From: BOKV01 sp041742235
GTDB lineage: Bacteria > Pseudomonadota > Alphaproteobacteria > Rhizobiales > Rhizobiaceae
Assembly: GCA_041742235.1 (NCBI GenBank)
Contig: JBGSJA010000043.1
Coordinates: forward strand, 1 to 20,319
Length of the DNA: 20,319 bases
Reading direction: 5' to 3'
Positions within the stretch are counted from its first letter, which is position 1, and each line of letters begins with the position of its first letter. Below are positions 15,584-20,319 of the stretch, piece by piece. The position numbers and the translations under genes were made by a program. The notes under the pieces were generated by a model, which saw only the letters and a program-made list of their open reading frames with translations, did no database searches and was not told the origin of the DNA.

Positions 15584-16788
15584 GCGCGCACTCCGGCCAA
15601 TCGCCTTCGCCAGGCAATGTAGCGCTGGCCAAGTTCGCCTGCCTGCCGTTGCAAGGCAAGCGTGGCTTCATCAACCCGCAGCTGCGCCTTGTGCGGCAGC
15701 GCCACCGGCTGGCCGCGCACCAGCATCCAGGTTGCGCCGGCAATTGCCGAAAGCGGTAGCGCGTAGACGAAAAACACCATTGCCGGATCGGTCTTGGTCG
15801 CGCTCAGCGCCGAAAAGGCCAGCCCCCGCAACATCGTCGCCACAAGCATTCCAGCGCCGATCGCCGAGCCATGGCTTTGCCGGTTCGAGCGCGCATGACC
15901 GGCAAAGGCCAGCATCACCAGCACATAGGCGAACGGCCAAAGCATTTCCGAAAAGCGCTCATGCAATTGCGCGCGGTAGAGGCCCGGCTTCTCGCGATAG
16001 TAGCGGTCGTCGGGATCGGGATTGAGCAATTGCGGCGTCGTGCGTTCTTTCGGGCGGATGTCGCCGATCTCGATCTTGGCCGCAAAGGTGGAAAGGTCGA
16101 AGAGGTAGGATTCATACCTGATGACGGTCAGATTGCCGCCCTCGGCGTCGCGTTGCTGAATCTCGCCATCCTTCAGCAGCAGATAGGCGTTTTCACCCTC
16201 GCGGCTGACGAAACCTTTGGCGGCAGTGAAAAGTATGGACTTGCCTGCCTCGCGCTCATCCGAAATCAGGATGCCGGAAAGTACGCCGCCCGGTTCGCGG
16301 CGGGCCACATGGAAAACCAGCCCTTCCTCGACCTTGGTGAAAGTTCCGTCGCGGATGATGACCTGCACGAGGTCCGCGCGCATTTCAGTTGCGAAAACCT
16401 TCAGGGTGAGCAGGCTCCATGGCGAAACGAAATGCCCGACAATGCCTGTGAAGATGCTGCACAACAGCGCCAGAACCAGAAGCGGCTTGGCCAGGACCCA
16501 GCTCGACGCGCCGCTTGCGTTCACCACCACCAGTTCGGAATTCGAGTTCATGGTGTTGACCGTAAACACGGTCGCCAGGAGCAGGGCGATCGGAATGACG
16601 GCCAAAAGCAGCATCGGGATCGCCAGTGTCGTCAACGCCAGATAGGCGATGATTGTCTGGCCCTTGGTCGTGATGACGTCGAGTTCCTTCAGCGCCTGGA
16701 TGATCCAGACCACGCCGGCGAGCGAGCCAAGCGTTACGAGCGCCGCAATTCCGGCGCGCCTGAAGATGTAGCGCTCGATCAGATTCAT
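15580..16788 (-). CDS. lptF: LPS export ABC transporter permease LptF
   Basis: LptF is the partner permease of LptG in the LptB2FG complex. With the ATG at 16788 the protein has 402 residues and starts Met-Asn-Leu-Ile-Glu-Arg-Tyr-Ile-Phe-Arg-Arg, typical of LptF. It shows three N-terminal helices, a periplasmic domain (about 130-280) and three C-terminal helices, with the family segment Glu-Leu-Val-Val-Val-Asn-Ala-Ser-Gly after helix 2. The frame is open 55 codons farther upstream, but that portion is Arg/His-rich and unlike the family. The ribosome binding site is weak. It is the first gene of the leftward block; transcription should start in the 16789-17217 region. Confidence 0.95.
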   Translation of the reverse strand: MNLIERYIFRRAGIAALVTLGSLAGVVWIIQALKELDVITTKGQTIIAYLALTTLAIPMLLLAVIPIALLLATVFTVNTMNSNSELVVVNASGASSWVLAKPLLVLALLCSIFTGIVGHFVSPWSLLTLKVFATEMRADLVQVIIRDGTFTKVEEGLVFHVARREPGGVLSGILISDEREAGKSILFTAAKGFVSREGENAYLLLKDGEIQQRDAEGGNLTVIRYESYLFDLSTFAAKIEIGDIRPKERTTPQLLNPDPDDRYYREKPGLYRAQLHERFSEMLWPFAYVLVMLAFAGHARSNRQSHGSAIGAGMLVATMLRGLAFSALSATKTDPAMVFFVYALPLSAIAGATWMLVRGQPVALPHKAQLRVDEATLALQRQAGELGQRYIAWRRRLAGVRA

Positions 16789-17217
16789 GCCCGCATGGTC
16801 ACCCTGGCGTATCGCTTCCCGGATTTTCCCGGCCCTTGTCTGCGCTTGGACCGTTCGCCCGATTGCACGGCGATGGCGGCTTTTTTGCGGTTCGAGGGCC
16901 CGGTGCATTTCTCGTTGCGGCCTTGCGGCCGGTATGTGGCGGCCCCGCCGCAAAACTGCGCCGGCCGCTTTACGCTCGTGGTTACCATCCCATTAAGCAC
17001 TCTTGCGCGAAATGGCTAAAAATGGGCGAAAGGATAGGGTTAACAGCTATTTAAACCGTTTTTTCAGGAATGTTGCATGCCCGACACGAAAAGCGGCCGG
17101 TGCAAATCGCCGCGCATGGCAGACAAGTTGCTGCAAACGCGCTAAACAACGCGCTTGTCCGGCCGTCCGGCCATCCAATTCTCCCAACTGATTCTGCTTC
17201 ATCGCGAAGGTTCGTCC
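16789..17217. other. divergent regulatory region between lptF and pepA
   Basis: I find no convincing gene in these 429 bp; the open frames are Arg/Cys-rich without ribosome binding sites. The half near lptF is GC-rich. The middle (about 17000-17070) is A/T-rich and contains a CtrA box. Nearer pepA there is GACAAG (17122-17127) matched by CTTGTC (17154-17159), which could form a leader hairpin, and a tandem GTCCGGCC at 17158-17173. A GATTC at about 17190 is a potential CcrM methylation site. I could not assign a credible -35/-10 pair for either gene. Confidence 0.55.
17040..17054. promoter_or_regulatory. CtrA-binding box
   Basis: TTAA (17040-17043), seven bases, then TTAA (17051-17054). On the minus strand it reads TTAA-N7-TTAAC, the full consensus for the alphaproteobacterial cell-cycle regulator CtrA. 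It is 164 bases from the pepA start and 252 bases from the lptF start. The match is seen directly; binding, and which gene it controls, are inferred. Confidence 0.55.
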
Positions 17218-18690
17218 ATGGCAAAACTACCGGTAGTCACATTCACCAAACTCGAGAAGCCCGCCGCTGGAACGGTCGTTTTCCTGGTGGGCAAGGATGA
17301 GGAATTGCCGGCAATCGCAGTGGACCTGGACGAAGGCGGCAGGCTCGCCCGCGCCATCGAGATCAACGAATTCAAGGGCAAGGCCGGAAGCACGATCGAA
17401 CTGCTGGCTCCGGGAGGCAAGTTCGAGCGCTTCGTCATTGCGGGCGCCGGCGATGTCGCAGCCAATGGCGAACATGACTGGATGAAGCTGGGTGGCAAGG
17501 CGCGGGCCGCTGCACCAAAAAGCGAAACGATAACAGTGATTTGCGAGACGGCAGCAGGGCCCCTTCCACCAGAGGCCTGCGCGGCGATCGCGGCCGGGGC
17601 AAAGCTTCGCGCGTATGATTTCGACATTTACCGCACGAAGGACAAGAAGGACGGCAAAACGCAGCGCCTCGTCATCGCCTGCGCGGACCCTGCAGCGGCG
17701 CGCAAGGCCTGGAAAGCGATGGAGGCAATCACGGACGGTGTCGTGACGGCCCGCGACTTGGTCAACGAGCCGGCAAACATGCTTGGCCCGGTGGAGTTCG
17801 CGGCCCGCGCGCAGGCGTTGGCGGACCTTGGCCTCGAGGTGGAGATTCTCGACGAAAAGGCCATGAGCAAGCTGAAGATGGGCGCACTGCTGGGCGTTGC
17901 GCAAGGCTCGGTCCGTCCCCCGCGCATGGTCGTTATGCAATGGCGCGGCGGCAAGGAAAAGGACGCCCCGCTTGCCTTCATCGGCAAGGGCGTAGTCTTC
18001 GACACCGGCGGTATCTCGATGAAGCCTGCGGCCGGCATGGAGGACATGAAAGGCGACATGGGCGGGGCGGCCGCGGTCACCGGCCTCATGCAGGCGCTTG
18101 CGGCACGCAAGGCGAAGGTCAACGTCGTCGGCATCATCGGCCTTGTCGAGAACATGCCGGACGGCAATGCCCAGCGTCCCGGAGATATCGTGACGTCGAT
18201 GTCCGGGCAGACGATCGAGGTACTCAATACCGACGCTGAAGGCCGGCTCGTGCTTGCCGACGCACTCTGGTACTGTCAGGAACGCTTCAAGCCAAAATTC
18301 ATGATCAACCTTGCAACGCTGACCGGCGCGATCTTGGTCGCGCTCGGCAACCAGCATGCGGGCCTTTTCTCCAACAATGACGAATTGGCCGCGAACCTGC
18401 TGGAATCGGGCAAGTTCACCGACGAGCGGCTGTGGCGCATGCCGATGGGCCCGGACTACGACAAGATGATCGATTCCAAGAACGCCGATATGAAGAACAT
18501 CGGCGGGCGCTTTGCCGGATCGATCACGGCGGCGCAGTTCCTGCAGCGCTTCGTCAATGACGTACCGTGGGCCCATCTCGACATCGCTGGCACGGCCATG
18601 GGATCGCCGAAGACCGATTTCAGCCAGTCCTGGAGTTCCGGTTTTGGCGTAAGGCTGCTCGAAAGGCTGGTGTCGCAGCACTACGAATAG
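17218..18690 (+). CDS. pepA: leucyl aminopeptidase (M17 family) PepA
   Basis: This is a cytoplasmic dizinc/manganese aminopeptidase that removes N-terminal residues from peptides. The 490-residue protein has a variable N-terminal domain and an M17 catalytic domain. The metal and catalytic residues Lys257, Asp262, Lys269, Asp280, Asp339, Glu341 and Arg343 are present, including the signature Asn-Thr-Asp-Ala-Glu-Gly-Arg-Leu, all at a constant offset of 13 from the E. coli PepA numbering. GAAGG seven bases before ATG 17218 favours this start over one at 17155. In E. coli PepA also binds DNA; nothing here tests that. holC follows after seven bases. Confidence 0.96.
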   Translation: MAKLPVVTFTKLEKPAAGTVVFLVGKDEELPAIAVDLDEGGRLARAIEINEFKGKAGSTIELLAPGGKFERFVIAGAGDVAANGEHDWMKLGGKARAAAPKSETITVICETAAGPLPPEACAAIAAGAKLRAYDFDIYRTKDKKDGKTQRLVIACADPAAARKAWKAMEAITDGVVTARDLVNEPANMLGPVEFAARAQALADLGLEVEILDEKAMSKLKMGALLGVAQGSVRPPRMVVMQWRGGKEKDAPLAFIGKGVVFDTGGISMKPAAGMEDMKGDMGGAAAVTGLMQALAARKAKVNVVGIIGLVENMPDGNAQRPGDIVTSMSGQTIEVLNTDAEGRLVLADALWYCQERFKPKFMINLATLTGAILVALGNQHAGLFSNNDELAANLLESGKFTDERLWRMPMGPDYDKMIDSKNADMKNIGGRFAGSITAAQFLQRFVNDVPWAHLDIAGTAMGSPKTDFSQSWSSGFGVRLLERLVSQHYE

Positions 18691-18697
18691 GCGGGTT

Positions 18698-19147
18698 ATG
18701 GCGGAGGTCCTGTTCTACCATTTGAGCGAACGCACGCTGGAGCAAACGCTGCCCGGCCTTCTCGAAAAGTGCCTCGAACGCGATTGGCGCGTGGTTGTGC
18801 AGGGCACCATGCGCGAGCGTCTCGACGTGCTCGATGCCCTGCTTTGGACCTACAATGAGGAAGGTTTCCTCCCGCACGGGATGGTTCGCGACGGTACCGA
18901 GGCAATGCAGCCGGTTTGGCTGACCGATGACGACGGCAATCCGAACGGCGCGAATGTCCGCTTCATGATCGACGCTGCAACGCCGCCCGATCTCGCGCTG
19001 TATCTGCGCGCCGTCTACATCTTCGACGGCCATGACGAATCTTCGCTCAGCCACGCCCGTACACGCTGGAAAATCGAAAAATCTGCAGGCCACGCAGTAA
19101 CTTACTGGCAGCAGAACTCCCGCGGCGGCTGGGAGCGCAAGGCATGA
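18698..19147 (+). CDS. holC: DNA polymerase III chi subunit HolC
   Basis: The chi subunit links the polymerase clamp loader to single-strand binding protein. The 149-residue protein begins Met-Ala-Glu-Val-Leu-Phe-Tyr-His-Leu and contains Glu-Lys-Cys-Leu-Glu-Arg-Asp-Trp-Arg-Val, Leu-Asp-Ala-Leu-Leu-Trp-Thr-Tyr, Phe-Leu-Pro-His-Gly and Arg-Ala-Val-Tyr-Ile-Phe-Asp-Gly, the pattern of HolC. The C-terminal Ala-Arg-Thr-Arg-Trp-Lys and Tyr-Trp-Gln-Gln are also typical. It starts seven bases after pepA and is surely in the same message. It meets the next gene tail-to-tail. Confidence 0.95.
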   Translation: MAEVLFYHLSERTLEQTLPGLLEKCLERDWRVVVQGTMRERLDVLDALLWTYNEEGFLPHGMVRDGTEAMQPVWLTDDDGNPNGANVRFMIDAATPPDLALYLRAVYIFDGHDESSLSHARTRWKIEKSAGHAVTYWQQNSRGGWERKA

Positions 19148-19179
19148 AAAACCGGCGGGGCATTGCTGCCGCCGCCGGT
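19147..19179 (-). terminator. terminator between holC and the Thr-rich membrane protein gene
   Basis: ACCGGCGG (19151-19158) pairs perfectly with CCGCCGGT (19172-19179). Read leftward, the stem is followed by five T (complement of 19151-19147), so it should terminate the leftward gene ending at 19202. Rightward it lacks a T-tract, but as a stable stem right after the holC stop codon it may still help end or protect the pepA-holC message. Confidence 0.75.
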
Positions 19180-19201
19180 CGTTCCCGCACTTCGATACGC
19201 G

Positions 19202-19645
19202 TTATTGTGCGGTGCCGGTACCAGTTCCGGTGCCAGACGGCGCCGTGGTGGTGCCGGTTCCGGTCGACTCGGTTGCCGCCGGCGGCGTGGCCGACTGTGC
19301 CGGCGCCGTCGGATCGGTTGCCGGGGCAGTGGTCGTGTCGGTGGTCGGGGCCGGCGCCGGTGCAGTCGTCGTGTCCGTGGTCGCTGCAGGCGGGGTCGCC
19401 GGCGTCGTATCCGTCGTCGACGGTGTGGTCGTCACAGCCGGATCCGTTGTGATTGCACGATCTGTCGTGTCCGCGCCGGAGAAAGCGTAGATCGCCGCAA
19501 TCACCGCTATCGCCGCCACGATCAGGATGATCCATATAGCGCCGCTATTGTCGGAGCGGGCCACGGTCGTGCGGGACGTCGTGCGCGTGCCCGGCGTCGT
19601 GTCGTAGTTCTTGTTGAGATCGTCTGTCTGGTCAATTCTGGCCAT
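19202..19645 (-). CDS. Thr/Ala/Pro-rich single-pass membrane protein (147 aa)
   Basis: Function unknown. The N-terminal 35 residues are polar with several Thr/Arg (cytoplasmic if positive-inside holds), one membrane helix covers about 36-55 (Ile-Trp-Ile-Ile-Leu-Ile-Val-Ala), and the last 90 residues are low-complexity Thr, Ala, Pro, Gly and Asp, probably an extended chain in the periplasm. The tail holds a repeated Thr-Thr-Asp-Thr-Thr-Thr-Ala-Pro at 89-96 and 101-108. AGGA six bases before ATG 19645 supports the start; an in-frame start at 19804 would precede the promoter and overlap the ABC-F gene. An EcfG-type promoter lies immediately upstream, suggesting expression in the general stress response. 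Confidence 0.75.
   Translation of the reverse strand: MARIDQTDDLNKNYDTTPGTRTTSRTTVARSDNSGAIWIILIVAAIAVIAAIYAFSGADTTDRAITTDPAVTTTPSTTDTTPATPPAATTDTTTAPAPAPTTDTTTAPATDPTAPAQSATPPAATESTGTGTTTAPSGTGTGTGTAQ
19298..19381 (-). repeat. coding repeat in the Thr-rich tail
   Basis: Codons 89-116 contain two copies of an eight-residue unit (Thr-Thr-Asp-Thr-Thr-Thr-Ala-Pro, 89-96 and 101-108) and a related Ala/Pro-rich end. It is a low-complexity stretch that may vary in length between strains. Confidence 0.55.
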
Positions 19646-19683
19646 GGTCTGTCCTTTCCCGGGGGTTCCATTTCCTCGGGGAA

Positions 19684-19708
19684 AACGTCGCTCCATGCCG
19701 AATGTTCC
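19684..19708 (-). promoter_or_regulatory. EcfG (general stress sigma factor) promoter
   Basis: Read leftward, GGAAC (19708-19704), exactly 16 bases, then CGTT (19687-19684). This is a perfect match to the alphaproteobacterial EcfG/RpoE2/SigT consensus. It is 39 bases from the start codon at 19645, and no sigma-70-like pair stands out. The spacing and orientation make chance occurrence unlikely. Confidence 0.75.
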
Positions 19709-19775
19709 GCTGGCGGAGGCCGTGCGGGCAATCACGAACCGCAACGCAATGTTTGCAGGCGGGCGTGCATGCGGC

Positions 19776-20319
19776 CTAACCGGCCACGGCTGCCTCGTAT
19801 TCATGGCTCAACTTCAGCCAGCCTTCCTCGGCCTGCACAAGCTTGGTTTCCAGCTCGGAACGATCCTTGGCCAGCTTTGCCGCCCTTGCCGGATCCTTGG
19901 CGTAAAGATCGGGCGCGGCGAGTTCGCGGTCGATCCGCTCGATCATCTGCTGCAGCTTGGCCATGGCATCCTCGGCTGCCTTGATGCGGCGCGCCAGCGG
20001 TTCCATTTCCCGGCGCCGCTCTGCCGTATCCTTGCGCCGTTCCGCGCCGGTCTTGCGTTCAGGCTCTGGTACGGCGGGCTTCTTCTGCTTGGGCGGGCGG
20101 CCGGTCAGTACTTCAGTCCGGTATTCCTCGATATCGCCCTCATAGGCCCGCACGGTGCCGTCGCGCACCAGCCACAGGCGGTCGACGCTTGCTTCCACCA
20201 GCGACCGGTCGTGGCTGATGATGATGACAGCACCGGGAAAATCGTTGAGCGCCAGCATCAACGCTTCGCGCGCCTGCATGTCGAGATGGTTGGTCGGCTC
20301 GTCGAGGATCAGCAAATGC
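19776..20319 (-). CDS. ABC-F family ATPase, C-terminal part
   Basis: The window shows the last 181 codons of an ABC-F protein, a soluble tandem ATPase that acts on ribosomes or in stress tolerance rather than transport. Visible are Walker B of the second domain, Leu-Leu-Ile-Leu-Asp-Glu-Pro-Thr-Asn-His-Leu-Asp with the Asn-His-Leu-Asp signature, the switch His in Ile-Ile-Ser-His-Asp-Arg, and a C-terminal extension of charged heptads (about 90 residues) that reads as a coiled coil, as in Uup/YheS-type members. The frame continues past the window edge, so the gene is incomplete here. It ends 130 bp upstream of the Thr-rich protein gene, whose stress promoter lies in that gap. Confidence 0.93.
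   Translation of the reverse strand, partial: HLLILDEPTNHLDMQAREALMLALNDFPGAVIIISHDRSLVEASVDRLWLVRDGTVRAYEGDIEEYRTEVLTGRPPKQKKPAVPEPERKTGAERRKDTAERRREMEPLARRIKAAEDAMAKLQQMIERIDRELAAPDLYAKDPARAAKLAKDRSELETKLVQAEEGWLKLSHEYEAAVAG

Noticed and set aside
16797..17160. Small rightward frames upstream of pepA
   Set aside because: They are Arg/Cys/Pro-rich, lack ribosome binding sites, and cover the A/T-rich regulatory stretch.
19148..19800. Rightward Arg/Gly-rich and Val/Gly-rich open frames opposite the Thr-rich gene
   Set aside because: They are complementary readings of the low-complexity Thr/Ala/Pro codons, without start signals.

Overview
The window looks like alphaproteobacterial chromosome, most likely Hyphomicrobiales (Rhizobiales; a Phyllobacteriaceae/Rhizobiaceae-like lineage, genus not determinable here). 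The reasons are a core gene order typical of that group (fabD-fabG-acpP-fabF-mltG-yicC-gmk facing rsmA-pdxA-surA-lptD-lptG-lptF, then pepA-holC), high GC (hand counts above 60% in the core genes), a CtrA-type TTAA-N7-TTAAC box and an EcfG-type GGAAC-N16-CGTT promoter. No rRNA, tRNA, CRISPR array, insertion sequence or phage gene was seen.

Layout. Bases 1-21 hold the first seven codons of a leftward gene. Across a 288 bp divergent intergenic region lies a rightward conserved-looking hypothetical gene (310-681). Next come rightward type II fatty acid synthesis genes: fabD (798-1739), fabG (1768-2505), a YbfB/YjiJ-like MFS transporter (2517-3698) inserted in the cluster, acpP (3839-4075) with a strong terminator behind it, and fabF (4230-5486). 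The same direction continues with mltG, yicC and gmk (5620-8416), which serve murein processing, RNA turnover and GMP phosphorylation.

Bases 8417-9068 are the only accessory-looking stretch. By hand count they are about 53% GC. They encode a four-helix small membrane protein whose reading frame is broken once, and a 71-residue single-helix membrane protein of unknown function. This pair ends 2 bp from the convergent rsmA gene.

Bases 9071-16788 are a leftward, mostly overlapping block transcribed lptF, lptG, lptD, surA-like, pdxA, rsmA. It links LPS export to the outer membrane (LptF/LptG permease, LptD translocon), an outer-membrane chaperone, vitamin B6 synthesis and 16S rRNA dimethylation. 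A hairpin followed by a T-tract lies between lptD and surA. The 429 bp region between lptF and the divergent pepA carries a full CtrA box.

Bases 17218-19147 are pepA and holC, ending tail-to-tail with a leftward Thr/Ala/Pro-rich single-pass membrane protein (19202-19645) that has a textbook general-stress promoter. The window ends inside a leftward ABC-F ATPase gene.

Most of the window is conserved housekeeping DNA. The points most worth a second look are the broken small-membrane-protein locus at 8458-9068, the stress-promoter gene at 19202-19708, the CtrA box between lptF and pepA, and the predicted lipoprotein form of SurA. I do not see convincing evidence for a complete undescribed multi-gene system.
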